From: Hyposmocoma kahamanoa | Lineage: Eukaryota; Arthropoda; Insecta; Lepidoptera; Cosmopterigidae | NCBI RefSeq assembly: GCF_003589595.1 | Contig: NW_020654748.1 | Span: 790,528-854,527, forward strand | Direction: 5' to 3' | DNA: 64,000 nucleotides | Shown: positions 10,181 to 22,227 of the stretch, piece after piece | Layout: each line of letters begins with the position of its first letter | Position numbering within the stretch: the first letter of the stretch is position 1 | Translations under genes and position numbers: made by a program | The notes under the pieces: generated by a model | What the model was told of the DNA's origin: nothing | Database searches by the model: none | Seen by the model: only the letters and a program-made list of their open reading frames with translations

Positions 10181-11611
10181 TCCGAGTGTCAAGGTCAACT
10201 TGAACTGGTCTGTGTTGATTTGTTGATACAACCAGCTATTGCGAATCCCAGTAAATGCAACGCACGATCTAACAATTTTAGTATTTTGAATATATATCCT
10301 TATATTTAATACGCAAGTTTTCGTTGACGCGTATTTATAGTTTCATAATTTCCTATTAGGTAGGATAATGGGTGTACTGGTCGATGAATAATAGAAGTTT
10401 GTTGTAGTACATACAACTTAAACATTGAGATTTCAAATTTAAGTGCCTTGAAATATAAATTCGAAGCCTTAAGCGTAGCCAAGTTTGCTACTGATAATAC
10501 AATATATAATGTTATGTATTTTTACTGTTAATAATGATTCATTAATTAATTCAACATTTTGGTCAAAAACAACAGTTCACGTGAAAAAAAAAACATTTTT
10601 CCAAATTAAATAATAATAAGAAACATCATTTATTTCAGATAATTGAAAAATCCATATCATTTGTTACTTATACAAACACTTATTAACTAATGTTAGTCTG
10701 CCTATATTACTTTGAAACTACACACACTAAATTATATTATTTATGTGAACTGACAGCTACACTTACAATATCAGAATAGGAATGGTAAATGTAAATAAAA
10801 ATGTAAATAAAACAGTAAACAATATATCTTATGAAACCTGAATGCTTATCTTTAACAATATACAGCGATATTACAATTTACGGTAAATAGGTATTCACCA
10901 AAATGTTTTTATTGAACCCCGCAAACAAATTTGATTCTTCTACTTCGTATGCAAAGTGGATTATCGGTTAACGGTGTTCGCAAGAAAAAAGGCTTTATAT
11001 AAGAATATTGGTATTTTGCGTGTAAACAGGTGAGAAGTGGAACGTTACTACGATACATTTTCTTCAATAAATTTTCTTCATAAAATTGTCAACAATTTAT
11101 CTTCAAAGAAACATTTTTCAGAGAATTGTTAACATCGCAGTGGCCACTGTATCAAAAGCTATCCGGTATCACGTACTTCCAATATTGCAGTCAAGATGAA
11201 TATTGGCTACAATGTTGAAATTCCAACATTGTAGTCAATATACTTGTTGACTTACTTACTCCACTGACTAAGCGCCTCGATGGAGGTTTTGGCCTCTGAT
11301 GCCAGTTGGTGCCTGCTGCCCTGTCTTGTACGAACTCCTCAAAGTTCTTTACGTGCAATGTGTGGAGGCCTTTCTCCACTTGTTGACTCACTCACTTATG
11401 TACTCAAATTGAGGCCATACCTACATTTAACAAATTCATAAAACTGACTGAAAATAATATTAATAGTAATTATGTAATAATTAATTTATCATTATCTTGT
11501 TACTAACTAATCTACAATTACATTATAGACAATTATACTATATACAGTGTGTAATAAAAATTACTAACCGTAAGTAGTTTCTAACTGTATTTCATTTATT
11601 TTAAGAAGAGT
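10181..11611. other. Unassigned AT-rich stretch
   Basis: 1.4 kb without coding motifs or repeats shared with the rest of the window. Near 11190-11400 the sequence is locally less AT-rich, with a 66-codon minus-strand frame I cannot identify. A local near-inverted pair, 'ggctacaatgttgaaattcc' and 'aacattgtagtcaatatac', lies around 11205-11250. Confidence 0.4.
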
Positions 11612-12125
11612 TTTTATGATCTCAAATGACGGGACAAACAAGTCGTGCACCTGGTGGTACGCGACACGGCAACCCACAACAGTTGCAGAGCTTTAATAGC
11701 ATAGATCTGAGGGACGCTGCCACTGTGCCCGTCACATAAAGTTGACAAGTCCAATGTGCCTGTGGTTTCATCGGCATCCTTAAAAATTGGAACATAGTAA
11801 TACCAGGGCTCCGTCACTCGCTCAAGGTTACGCGATAAGTGCCTACCGCTGAGTGTACCGACGTCGGCACAAGCGCTCATATAAGTCTTTCGTTTATGAG
11901 CATTCGGCTCCGCACGACTGCAAACGGCAGGCAACGTTATTTTCACCTCTTTGAGCGCGTGCTTAAGGTCCTTTTTCCTCGAGTGTGGTGTAGAGTGACG
12001 TATCTGTTACGTAGTATTAAGTAATCTGTAGTAATAGTCATATTACCGCTTGGCAACAGAAATAGATATGGCGGTAGTACTTCCCAGGACGAATCTTTTC
12101 TCAATGAGCTCTACTGCTGCTGCTT
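11612..12125 (-). repeat. SINE-A copy split by a 226-bp insertion
   Basis: Reverse SINE-A: 'caagtcgtgcacctggtgg' to 'aattggaacatagtaata' (to 11802), then after the insert 'tagtaatagtcatattaccg' to 'atgagctctactgctgc'. The open frames here are repeat sequence. Confidence 0.85.
11803..12028. mobile_element. 226-bp insertion with 8-bp direct repeats (hAT-like MITE?)
   Basis: Flanked by perfect TAGTAATA (11795-11802 and 12029-12036) inside a SINE-A copy. It begins CCAGGGCTCC and ends AAGTAATCTG. True inverted ends are weak (C-CAG...CTG, with subterminal GTCACTC / GAGTGAC). An 8-bp duplication with CAG ends points to hAT, but a degenerate copy of another 8-bp superfamily is possible. Confidence 0.6.
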
Positions 12126-12167
12126 TAGATATCCTTAGTTTTTTTCATGGTAGTACTTCAACTAACT

Positions 12168-12345
12168 GCCTCTGTGGCCGAGCGGTTACCAAGCTGGTCT
12201 GCCACGCCGATGTCCCGAGTTCAATTTCCTGGCCGGGAGAAATATTTATATGGCCTACATTTATTTATCTCGTGAGTTTGGGTATAATTTATTATTGTCT
12301 AAGTGTATGTCCATGACACCCGCGAAACATGGTTTCCCTAGTGCT
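12168..12345 (+). repeat. SINE-C
   Basis: The tRNA-like head 'gtggccgagcggttaccaag' (A-box) with a degenerate B-box 'gagttcaatttcctg' is followed by the family body 'atttatttatctcgtgagtt' and 'gtccatgacacccgcg'. It is a retroposed tRNA derivative, not a functional tRNA. Confidence 0.8.
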
Positions 12346-13100
12346 AGTTAATAAATAACTAATGATAAAAAAATAGAAAATCCGTTTTAATTAATGCCCT
12401 GGTTATGATAATTGGTCACTATAAGGACGTTGTTCCCGCATCACGCGTTACGCTTATACTTTCGTCCTATACTTCCTAACCACCTTCTATCAGGCAAAAC
12501 CTGTCAGTGAAAAATAAAATGTTAGTGACAACTGCTTACCACTAACATGAATTGGTTTCCGATAGGCTACGCAACTAGTGGAACAAGTAAGACAGTTGGA
12601 CAATGTATCACATTTGACGCTATCTTCACATCAGTACCTGGCTATAACGGGGTGAAATATTGTAAGATAAAAGCCAATGATAAAACTAACTTCGCTGTGA
12701 GTTTTAAAGCGACTGTAAAGTGACTCGTTCATGTAGTAACTCTGACGCCAGGTGTGAGATAGGGCAAAGGAAATGAGGCTAGCACGTGACGTCGGTGCGG
12801 AAGGAGACGCCGTGGCTCTGCCTGTGATATGTTTCTTTTCTACACGCTTTTACAAACATTTACACATACATGTGTGCTTACTTTCACGTGGTATTCAAGG
12901 ATTGTTGCGAAAAAGCTGTTTAGCTTAGAATTACTCTAACATTACCTCGATAGTCCAATAATTAACTTTGACGTACATATGTAAAGGAACTTGGTGCTTG
13001 GAGATAAAGTCAAACATTATTAGGTTTTGCGTATTTATTAATATTTTGTTGCCGTACAGATAAATTGTTCAACCTGGTTCTTAGATATTGCGTAACATTT
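12346..13100. other. Unassigned stretch
   Basis: No coding or repeat signal recognised. Confidence 0.4.
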
Positions 13101-13401
13101 TAATAGCAGTAGATCTCCTTGTTAAAGAGTTCGTCCAGGGTGGTACTGCCCCCTTACCTATTTCTGCTACACTAATGTCAGCATTACTGTGTTCCGGTTT
13201 GGAAGGGTAAGGGTGCTGGTGAAATTACAGGCACATAGGACTCGTCAACTTATGTTACAGGGTGACGGGCGCAGTGGCAGTGCCCCTCAGATCTTTGCGA
13301 TTTAAGGCTCTGAGTGACACTGCAACTGTTATGGACAGGCGTGTCACTTACCATCAGGCGCACGACTTGTTCGTCCCGTCACTTAATGTTATAAAAAAAA
13401 A
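13101..13401 (+). repeat. SINE-A, full length
   Basis: Runs 'taatagcagtagatctcctt' to 'cacttaatgttataaaaaa' with all internal blocks in order. A good reference copy (about 300 bp). No target duplication is obvious to me. Confidence 0.92.
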
Positions 13402-14239
13402 CTAACTTTCGCATATTTAATATAGTATAATTATTATTTCCACAAGTGCTAACTTTTTGTTTCTTTTTTTTTGTTTTATACCAACTGCCTCCCGTTTGGT
13501 TCTATCATGGTTTCTTTGTAATTTGCGAAATTGTAACACAGGTATTTGAATCTTATATAGTGAGCATTCGTTGCGCCCTTTGTTTATTTTTTAAGTTTTT
13601 CCTATTACCCTGAGATTTCCTGGAAGAGATTACTAACTAGCTATAAGGCCGCCAGTTATAACACTTTATTTTGTCTTTTGTTTGGTTTTTTCTGTATTTG
13701 TCCTGACATGTGAAAAGTGTATTTATTTTGTATGTAACGACTCTTTTTCGTTATCGTTAGATCAATCGAAATATATAAACAAAGCATTATTTTAAGTTCA
13801 AGATATTTTGCTTTCGAATATCCCTATACCGATCTTAACGATTGTTCTCCCGCGTTGCGGTTTTCTTTGAACTCGCTTGGTCCAGTTAGTTCCGGCGAAA
13901 TCCGGGCATAACCGGTAAGAACCGGTTCGATTACTTAGCGATATTTAAAGCTGATTTAATAATTTTTTTATTAGATTGAGAATAGTTCTTCGTATATATT
14001 TGTCATTTATTTGAACGTACGTAAAAGAAAAAGACATTAGGAGAAATACTACGTAAATCTTGTTCAAAGGAGTCATCCGTGGCGGACTATGTCACTTACC
14101 TTAGAGGAGACCCGCGTACAATACACAACACACATAGCGGGATTTAAGATCAACTGATCAACATGATATCTTCATGTTACCTTTTAAAACGAGCAAGAAT
14201 ATTGAGTTGGAAATAAAACTATTTATTTAAATCTCCTTG
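13402..14239. other. Unassigned AT-rich stretch
   Basis: No coding or repeat signal recognised. Confidence 0.4.
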
Positions 14240-14330
14240 TCTCATGGTCACGGTTAACAGTGGCACCCGAAATTTTGGTTTGTTTGAGAAACAAATACTT
14301 ACACGCGATTTAGATCCGAAAAATAGTCTA
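14240..14330 (+). repeat. Repeat D fragment
   Basis: 'tcatggtcacggttaacag', 'cccgaaattttggtttgttt' and 'gatttagatccgaaaaatag' are the diverged core of repeat D. Confidence 0.65.
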
Positions 14331-15299
14331 ATTTTCCAAAGTATGAGTACCAGAAAGGTGTTACTGTTGCTAAAATCATATTTGTACAACAGGAACCCGT
14401 ATATCACGTCTTGCAAAAGCAAATTTGACCTTACATAACCTCACCTAACCCTATTAATCTGCGATCAGATCCCTAGCCTACATTTGAGGAGAAACTGTTA
14501 TGTACATACATATTATATACACGCTATGAGACGGCGTGATAAGGTCCCTTAGTTAAGAAGCCAATGTTTTGGACTTTATGGGGCGCCATCAAATAAAACG
14601 ATTATAGGCAGCCGTGAATACGTTTTACGTCACTAATTCTAATTTAAAAATAAGAAATAATTTCTAGACTGTTAACATAATTTAAACTTTACTCTGTTGA
14701 CATTTCGTTGAATGTTCTATATCTATTATTGCAAGTTACGACGTTTTGATTTTATATTTGAAATTTTAATCAATGTCCTGCCATCTAGCGGTCAATAGCT
14801 GAACGACGACGAATTCGAGATGTTCACTGAGTTCTTAAAAACTTTTGAGATTTGACTTTATTTATATTGAAATAAAAAAAGTAGACAATAATATTTAAAG
14901 CAGATGTTTTTTAAACCTTTGTACTTCACGCGCAGGTTGGAAAGAAATCTCAAATCCCGTCTTGAAGTTATCTCTCGGGAGTTTGCAACTCGCGTCATGT
15001 TTGCGTTTAGCCTGGTAAGTGCGTATTTATGGTAATGAGTCGGGGCTAGGGAGCACTTGTGTCAATTTATGGCCGCCTCAATCTGGGCCCGAGATTTTAA
15101 CGAACATGCCCCGTTGAGTTCGGACGGGGCGGGAATCTTGATTCCTGTTTTAAGGATCACCTGTGCAATTTTGAGTTGGATTTACTGTAGCGTTTAAATT
15201 TTGTGGAATTTGAACTTCATAATTAAAACCAGAAAAAAAGGAAATGCTAAGGAAGTAGTAACGGGTGTCAGGAATGACGTCACCGAATCCAGTCTGTCA
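14331..15299. other. Unassigned stretch
   Basis: No coding or repeat signal recognised. Confidence 0.4.
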
Positions 15300-15478
15300 A
15301 TTTTTTTTAACACAGCCTGTATCGCGGATGCCATGGAGACACACATAGACAACCACTAATTACACCCAAACTCACAAGATAAATAAATGTAGGACATACT
15401 AATATTTCTCCCTGCCCGGGAATCGAACCCGGGACCTCTGCATGGCAGACAAGAGACGCAGTTACATTATAAACCGCT
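15300..15478 (-). repeat. SINE-C
   Basis: Reverse SINE-C: 'atggagacacacatagacaa', 'actcacaagataaataaatg', then the tRNA-like head 'cgggaatcgaacccgggacc' (B-box complement) near 15417. Confidence 0.82.
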
Positions 15479-15534
15479 TCAAAAATTACAACGCAAAAAC
15501 GCAATTACGTCGATATTTGTGAATTGATTTCGAT

Positions 15535-15600
15535 AATTCTTTTTTGTTGGAAAAAGGGACTACCTCAGTAGTAGTGGTCTCAGTAGTGGTGGAAAATATT
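15535..15600 (+). repeat. Repeat E fragment
   Basis: 'ttttttgttggaaaaaggga' and 'ctacctcagtagtagtggtc' match the 'ttgttggaaagagggtacct' plus 'ccatagtggtccc' core of repeat E, diverged. Confidence 0.5.
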
Positions 15601-15717
15601 CCACCTTTAAGAGTGGGAAATTGGTGTATGAATCCGGTTTTCTTGGATTTCATTCGCTTTTCGTTAGGCAACCGATTTTTTGACAAATTTTGGCAAATAA
15701 TTGTAATCAAGTTTTCA

Positions 15718-16040
15718 TTGAATAGATAGTCAATTAGTTTTTGTGAAATTACTCCACTAGTTTGTTGTAATTATTAATACAAAGACCGAACACTCAGAAA
15801 AAATTCCGTCGATCCGGTCGGATTCGAATCGACGTCTTCTAGCATACCGTGCCAGACGCTATACCAACTAAGCCACGGAACGAACCAGCGAACTTCACGA
15901 ATTTTTCTGTGTTTGCATCGTATCTTGGTATTTGGTTTTTTAACGACTTTTTAGCCGTAGCGCCATCTATGAAAAATCTATGATATTTCGTCACCCAGTT
16001 AGATACCTTTACAGCTACCAGGCCCGGCTAAATAATTGTA
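15718..16040 (-). repeat. SINE-B, near full length
   Basis: Reverse copy from the tail 'tttgtgaaattactccacta' through the tRNA-like core (15810-15890, 'ccaactaagccacggaacga') to the leader 'ttacagctaccaggcccggc'. Confidence 0.88.
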
Positions 16041-16969
16041 ATTTCACAAACTTTTGAGGTGGGTTTTTTTATAAAAAGTTATAATTAAGTTTTAATCTGA
16101 ATAGCGTCCCCTCCCCGCCCGTGCGTCCGTCCGCCCATCTTTCGTCGCAACCCGACTCGGAGCGACCGAGTTGTATAATTTTATTTGTTACGTCATTACG
16201 TCACCACACTATAAATGCACACAGTAGGTATATTGCTATATTTAAGCACTTTTGCAATCTATAATATAACACACAGCAGTAACACAACGTACAAAGAACA
16301 CATGCACAAATATTTAAGCAGTTTATTTCATAATTCGGTTTTTTGGTGTAATGAAAATTCGAATAAAACGTTATTTCGGAAAAAAAATTCGAGTTTGTGA
16401 TAGGTTACCGTAAATAGCATTTGAAAATGATTTATAATAACACAAATGTCATTGGAATTTGTTCTCCAATTTAGTAGTAGGCGTAGATTTAGTATATAGG
16501 TATCTGTACCAGCCTAACGAATGCCAGAATGTCTAACCCTCTTCCGACATTCAGGCACGTCTTGGTACAAGCAAAGTTACAATCATGCCTTGTGCATCAG
16601 CATAGAACACACGTACCAAATTAGTATAAGTAGCTCATACAAAATGTAAACCTCACTCAGTCAACCAGAGTCAGTCAATCCTCATTCGGTATCCATTCAG
16701 TACCAGTAAACTCTCATCAAATATCCACAACATTATATTTTATTTTTATACCATGTAACCATGGTAAAGTATCCATAGATTGGCAATGCAAGTGAAAGAG
16801 CGTTAGTATACACGTATGTTAGAGCGAGACGGGTAGACGAGACCACTTCATTATACGCTATGAGCCTGTATGAACCTAGGGTGAACTGACAACGAAACAA
16901 ACTTCGTTTATTTTTGAAAAATAATTGGTTTTAAAATGTGAAATAGTGTTAAACGGACGTTTATTAGTC
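16041..16969. other. Unassigned stretch with a repeated block
   Basis: About 16315-16412 ('aattcggttttttggtgtaa' to 'gagtttgtgataggttacc') recurs in reverse at 26228-26315. An open frame at 16215-16400 (61 codons, hydrophobic start MHTVGILLYLSTF) overlaps that block and is not called a gene. A TATA-like 'ctataaatg' follows paired 'acgtcattacgtcacc' at 16190-16218, noted without functional claim. Confidence 0.4.
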
Positions 16970-19250
16970 ATGGTAACGTGTTCAGTGCCCGGATGTAACT
17001 AATCTAAAAAGGAAAACTCGCAGAATTGCACATTTCACATGTAAGTACTATAATCGAGGGCTGTAGCTCAGATGCATTGCGAGAGGTATTTCTATAAACT
17101 CAAACTATAATAATCTTCAATTTTATACTTTATTTCACTTTTTTACATAATTTTGGCGTAGGGTTACGAAACAATGATCTTAATATGATATGTCAAGATC
17201 TTCTATTTTCTTAACATTCTTTTTCAAAGAATTCTAAATACAAACTAACTCATTCAGCCAGCAATTCTACTCATAGAGTACGGCCTAGTCTACAGTACTA
17301 TTTAAATTTTTAGTTGTCTAAAAGCACTACCACAAAAGTCTTTTACATAAATATATCCGTAAAATTATACCATTATACCAGTGCATTAATAAATCAAATG
17401 TATATGAATTCAATTAAAAAATATATCAAATACGTGAATTTCAGAAATTCATAACCCCACTTTCATAGAGATTGACGCAATTGATAATATGTTATCAAGA
17501 TATACGTTAACACATTGAATTTGACGGCCGTAATCATCATGAATATGTTGATGTAGGTAATGATATTCATGGAGATCACGTGGACAAGGCCAAAGAAGTG
17601 CTGGTGATAATGGCAGTGGCAATTAAATTTTTTTGGAAAATTCCAATTGCTTATTTATTTGGAAGAAGATTTACTACCGTACAGAAAACAAAACTTCTAA
17701 AACAATGTATTGATACATTATCAGATTTTGTAAAAATTGCGTGTGTTACTTTTGACGGCATAGCATCTAACATAAATATGTCAAAAATACTGGGTGCTAA
17801 TTTAAGCACAGCTCCCTTTAGACCTTACTTCTCCTATAGAGGGCAAAAATATTACATAATATTAGATGCATGCCATTTATTAAAGTTGGTTAGAAATACT
17901 TTTGCAGAATATAAATGTTTTACTTACAATAATGAAAATATTAGATACGAATTTATTGAAAATCTATGTAATCTTCAATGTGATGCCGGCTTGCATTTAG
18001 CGAACAGAATAACCACAAAACATACAAATTTTATGAATCACAAAATGAATGTGCGATTGGCAGCCCAACTGTTAAGTAATTCCGTCAGTTTAGAATTCTG
18101 CGGAGAAAAACAAAAATTGCCTTTGTTCAAATACTGCCAAGCGACAGCCGAGTTTATGAGAAATATTAATAATATATTTGATATTTTTAACTCCCGAAAC
18201 TTACTCAACTACGGATTTAAGAAACCCTTAAATGCAAGAAATTTTGAAATAAATATAGCGGAATGTGACAAAGCCTATGTATATATCAATAATTTAAAAT
18301 ACAACGGTAAATCCTTGATAGAGAGTCGTAGAAAACTTGGCTTCATCGGGTTTTTGTCTAATACAATGGCTTTGAAGTGTCTCTATGTTGATTTGATAGA
18401 GTCAGGAAAATTTAAGTTTCTTCCAACTTATAAATTATCGCAAGATCACTTTTCAGAAGAAACATTTTTCAGTGCAGTACGTGCTAGAGGAGGTTTTAAT
18501 AATAATCCAACAGCCAGGCAATTCACAGCAGCATACAAACGACTTATTTGTCACGTCGAAGTGCAAATCAGTGAGAAAGCAAATTGTTTACCTCTAGAAA
18601 AAAATTGTGTGCTCAGCACTCAAAGACCACGCACTGAAGACACTATAAATTATACAACTGGACTTAGTGCAATAACAAAACCAGGCGACGATGTGGCTGT
18701 TGATCAAAGCCTGATCGATCATGAAGATTTCGACTTCGTATCGTCTTTGCCATGGATGCCTGAAGACATGGAGTCAGTGGTGATGTCCATCGTTTTGTAT
18801 ATATGTGGTTACGTGGTGAAAAAAATCGCAAAGAAAATCAAATGCGAACCTTGTGTTTCTGCCCTTTACGGTAAAGTTAAAGACACTACACTTATATACA
18901 TGAAAGACGTAGGTGGCCTCGTTTATCCTTCTCTAGATGTTTACTGAATAAGTATTCTGTCTGAATGACTTTTTCGAAATGATATAAAATTTAAGAATGT
19001 CAATGAAAACATGTTTCTAAAATTAGTAAATAAATGTCTTGTGTCATTATAACATTCTTTATTACACTTGATATTCATATGTACGATTCGACTGCATTAT
19101 CCAATCATAAATACTTGTTAATAAAACTAATAATTGAAACCTATCTTAATATTAGATTAAAATATGAAGCTAAACTGCAGAACACTTCGATGGAAAACTT
19201 GAGACATTTTTACAATAAGTTAGTTCTATTTGAAGGAAAATAAAAATCCA
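16970..19250 (+). pseudogene. P-element (THAP9-like) transposase, decayed copy
   Basis: A P-type transposase would bind its own ends through an N-terminal THAP zinc finger and cut DNA with an RNase H-like core. Exon 1 starts at ATG 16970: MVTCSVPGCN, stop, then 'NCTFHM' before a consensus donor gtaagt at 17041. The C-x4-C and TFH are THAP hallmarks. 17046-17510 has no coding signal and probably reflects an internal deletion. The body is open from 17511 to 18947 (17580-18947 is the long uninterrupted frame), with 'EYVDVGN', 'ACVTFDGIASNINMSKILG', 'LDACHLLKLVRNTF', then 'LPTYKLSQDHFSEETFFSA' and 'RARGGFNNNPTARQF', motifs shared with THAP9 and P-element transposases. After the stop at 18945-18947, frameshifted pieces continue ('KFKNVNENMFLKLVNKCL', then from 19034 'TLDIHMYDSTALSNHKYLL' to 'HFYNKLVLFEGK'), which is the normal C-terminus. 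The early stop, missing middle exon and 3' frameshifts make it inactive. I found no terminal repeats. Confidence 0.85.
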
Positions 19251-19271
19251 ATAACTTTATTTGTACTTTAT

Positions 19272-20425
19272 TTGCATAGAGGGCTGTCTGTGATACCTAA
19301 ATTGAAAAGATGTTTATTGTATGGATCATGAGCCATTAGGGCGGCAGTTAGAATGCGAAGCTCTTGCCTTTTGAGTAATTAATATTCGAGATAGACTGGC
19401 ATTGAGCATTGGGAGTCCTTCCCTCGCCTGTCTACAAACCGTAAGGGTGGCACATGTGTTATTATGTGAAGATTTTGTACCTTTGTGTATAATGGTTCTG
19501 GAGCATTGGTAGAGGAGTGACACTATGGGTCCGACAGCCTCCGTCTCCGACCTTTTCCTGGCTAGTTCATCTGCTGCGTCATTGCCACGTGAGCCGCTGT
19601 GTCCTTTAATCCACTGTAGAGTTACGTGGTTTTGTACACATACCTCAATGAGAGCTTGATGACATTCATAAATGAGCCCATAGTTTATATCATAGCTGTT
19701 CAGTGCTTGAAGTACTGACATGTTGTCGGAGAGTATTCCAATGGAGTGATTCTTTACTCTTCTCGCTATGACTGCTTCTGCCGCCAACTTGATACCCATG
19801 CATTCAGCCTGGACTACTGTGTTGTGGTCGCCAAGCGGTGTTGATATTCTGCTATTGAGGTCTTCTGAGAATACCTGTAGTGAGTGTACCTGTTTCTGAA
19901 TTTGCTTTCGATCCATCAGTAAAGAAGCGGACCTCTCTGGGGTTCAGTCTTTCGTTGGGATCTTCAAACATTTGTATCTTGTAATTTTTGTCAAAGATGT
20001 ATTTGTTTTGGGATCCTATCCACAGCCGCCTCCAGTAGCGGTTCCTCTTTAACAGTCTTATAAAAAAATTCTGTGTGAGGAGTCCTCATGTGCTTCCAAA
20101 GGGCTGTTCTGTTTAGACGCACTGCTGTTGACGCCGCTTCCTGTCTAATGACGAACAGTGGGAGGGGTCGCAGGTCCAGCATCGCTTCGAGGGCCGCAGT
20201 TGGAGTTGTCCTCATGCTGCCAATCGTCGCCATGCACGCTAGTCTTTGGAATTTGTCCAGCTTGTCGGTTGCGGTCGTCAGCTTGGTTCGTGGCCACCAT
20301 ACTATCGCGCCGTAACTGATCATGGGTCTTATCACCGTTTTGTAGAGCCATGGTGAAAGTCCCCATTGTTTACCTACCATCCTATGGCACTGCCAAAAGG
20401 TGATAGTAGCTTTCTTAATTTTCTA
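19272..20425 (-). mobile_element. LINE with RNase H domain (R1/LOA/I-like), 5' and 3' truncated
   Basis: Minus strand, from right to left: 'ATITFWQCHRMVGKQWGLSP', 'WLYKTVIRPMISYGAIVWW' and 'RLACMATIGSMRTTPTAALE' (reverse transcriptase C-terminal part). Next is an RNase H domain with acidic residues in 'VVQAECMGIKLAAEAV', 'IGILSDNMSVLQAL' and 'GHSGSRGNDAADELAR'. In another frame 'ALMAHDPYNKHLFNLGITDS' plus 'PLCK' marks the linker before the usual terminal zinc finger, which is cut off at about 19272. A frameshift lies between the RT part (19991 up) and the RNase H part (below 19916), so it is dead. The 3' cut abuts the P-element copy. Confidence 0.87.
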
Positions 20426-20639
20426 TTGAATCATTAATTAATTTGTTAATTAACGTCTCGGCGGTTTGCGATAAGACATTTTGGTGAATACGACGAAGTG
20501 AAATGCCGGTGTAATATGTTAATCGATCTTAAAGATAAATTAGTGGATGGCGCAACACTATTTATCTTGCACACGTGCACATTATACGCACACAGATGTA
20601 TTTTTGTTTTGGTCTCATCTCCAATACTTCAGGGCTATG
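20426..20639. other. Unassigned short stretch
   Basis: Nothing recognised. Confidence 0.35.
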
Positions 20640-20860
20640 GATATACTAAATCTATGGTAGTAGGTATTAGTAGAAGGAAAACATCGTGATGAAACCTACA
20701 TACCGCAGAAGGTTTACAACCCTCGGAAAACTTGTGACGTCCCCAACCCGCATCGAACCAACGGCGGACTATGGCAAAAACCCTCGTCTGAGAGGAGATA
20801 CGTGCCCAGCAGTGGGACATATAAATGTGTTGATGAGGATGATTAAAAAGCAAACCTCTT
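20640..20860 (+). mobile_element. LINE 3'-UTR-type tail
   Basis: 'aaaacatcgtgatgaaacct' leads into 'gcggactatggcaaaaaccc', 'tctgagaggagatacgtgcc' and 'cagcagtgggacatataaat', ending in 'gttgatgaggatgatta'. This string is the widespread 3' end of an RTE-type LINE in Lepidoptera (from memory). No coding part is attached. A diverged relative lies at 48690-48880, and short pieces at about 32880 and 36490. Confidence 0.65.
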
Positions 20861-21855
20861 ATGTTGCAGCATTTATTGCACACCTTCTACAACGGCTTAC
20901 CTTCATCGAATATTTCCCATTCTTGACTGGTAAATAATATTGTTTTAATCGGATTAGTGTATTTTACTATTCTAATCGACACGGAATCGCATTAACTGAA
21001 TTAGAAAGAGCTTTAACTCCATGTAGTAACGGCGAAAAATATGTCGTGCATTATGGTTTATTAATAAGCGGCCTAGGCTGACAGATTGACTTCAAATTTA
21101 ATGTATTTGTGCTTATCCTGAAAATGAAAAATCTGAAAGAAAATTGCTTATAAGATTATTGCCTGTTAGAATACTTCTGTAAAGCCCACTTCACGACACC
21201 GTCCAATTTAATTTCTTCCAAAACCATTGTGAACCTACTAACAATGCACCTGTCCAAAAAACGTGTTCTGAAAAAAGTCGTACATCAACAAAAGGTGCTT
21301 GAAAGCATTAAACAGATTGGTTGGCGAGAAAATCTTTTACCCTACCCAAAGTCCCAATGCTTTACCAAAAACCATTCTTTTCCAACCACTTTTCCATGAC
21401 CTTTTGAAAATATTAATATAGTTTAAACCGTATGTCAACAAGAAATGGACGGTTAATGGGGGATTCTTGAAGACACTTGAGCTTCATTATTCTAATTGCT
21501 TTTCATGCGAACTCAAACGGTTCACTCTATCAAGTATAGCTCGCCGAAAATTACAGAGTATCTATTTTGATCAGAATAATGTGTTCGAAAGAAAATTGTT
21601 GTATTGGTCTTGAATTTTGACTTTAAGTATTTATTTATTGGTTCTGACTGAAAACCAAGTGCCTTGAGGGATATTGGATGCTGAGTCAGCGTCTTTAAAC
21701 TGGTATGACAAAAATTTAGAATTTTTATATTTAAAATCACGTCTCACGTGTCACATGTCTCACGTTGCTCGAAAGCATGGCTTCTGGTGTAAGGCGGTCT
21801 TCGAATAGCAACCTTGAGGAGAAAAACTCTCCAGATAACGCAGATGAGTTGGAAG
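20861..21855. other. Unassigned AT-rich stretch
   Basis: No coding or repeat signal recognised. Confidence 0.4.
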
Positions 21856-21985
21856 TATTAAGAAAGTGGTAGGGTTGAATTGGATATAGACGGCACTGAA
21901 CCGAGAGAAGTAAGTGGCAGTAACTGAAGGAAGCCTACACCGATATGGTTGAGAACTGCTAGAAGGAAGAAAAAGAAGATATTTA
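21856..21985 (+). mobile_element. LINE C-terminal tail
   Basis: Frames give 'LDIDGTEPREVSGSN' and 'LKEAYTDMVENC', stop, 'KEEKED'. This matches the last ~40 residues of RTE-like LINE proteins (W..AE...W...C.EEEED). Only this tail remains. Confidence 0.55.
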
Positions 21986-22227
21986 ATCTATATCATTATT
22001 TAATTATATTTAGAAATATTCGTACATTGGTATAATAATACTTTATTATACATGTAACTTTATGTCAAAGTGCTTTTATCACATGAAAGTCATAAAAATA
22101 ATGCGAAATATATGAAACAAATCATGTTATGTGAAATTTTAGAACAGTCTTATTTAAGCATAAAAGTTATCGCCTAAGTTGGTTCGCAGAATCTTGAAAC
22201 CTGTCTCCCAAAAAGTTGTAATTTTGC

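Noticed and set aside
16190..16400. Small gene with CRE-like pair, TATA box and a hydrophobic N-terminus
   Set aside because: The frame overlaps a dispersed ~85-bp repeat, and the promoter words are common by chance in AT-rich DNA.
16751..16790. 5' terminal repeat of the P-element copy ('catggtaaagtatccatag')
   Set aside because: I could not find its complement near 19250-19330, nor an 8-bp duplication, so the element boundary is left undefined.
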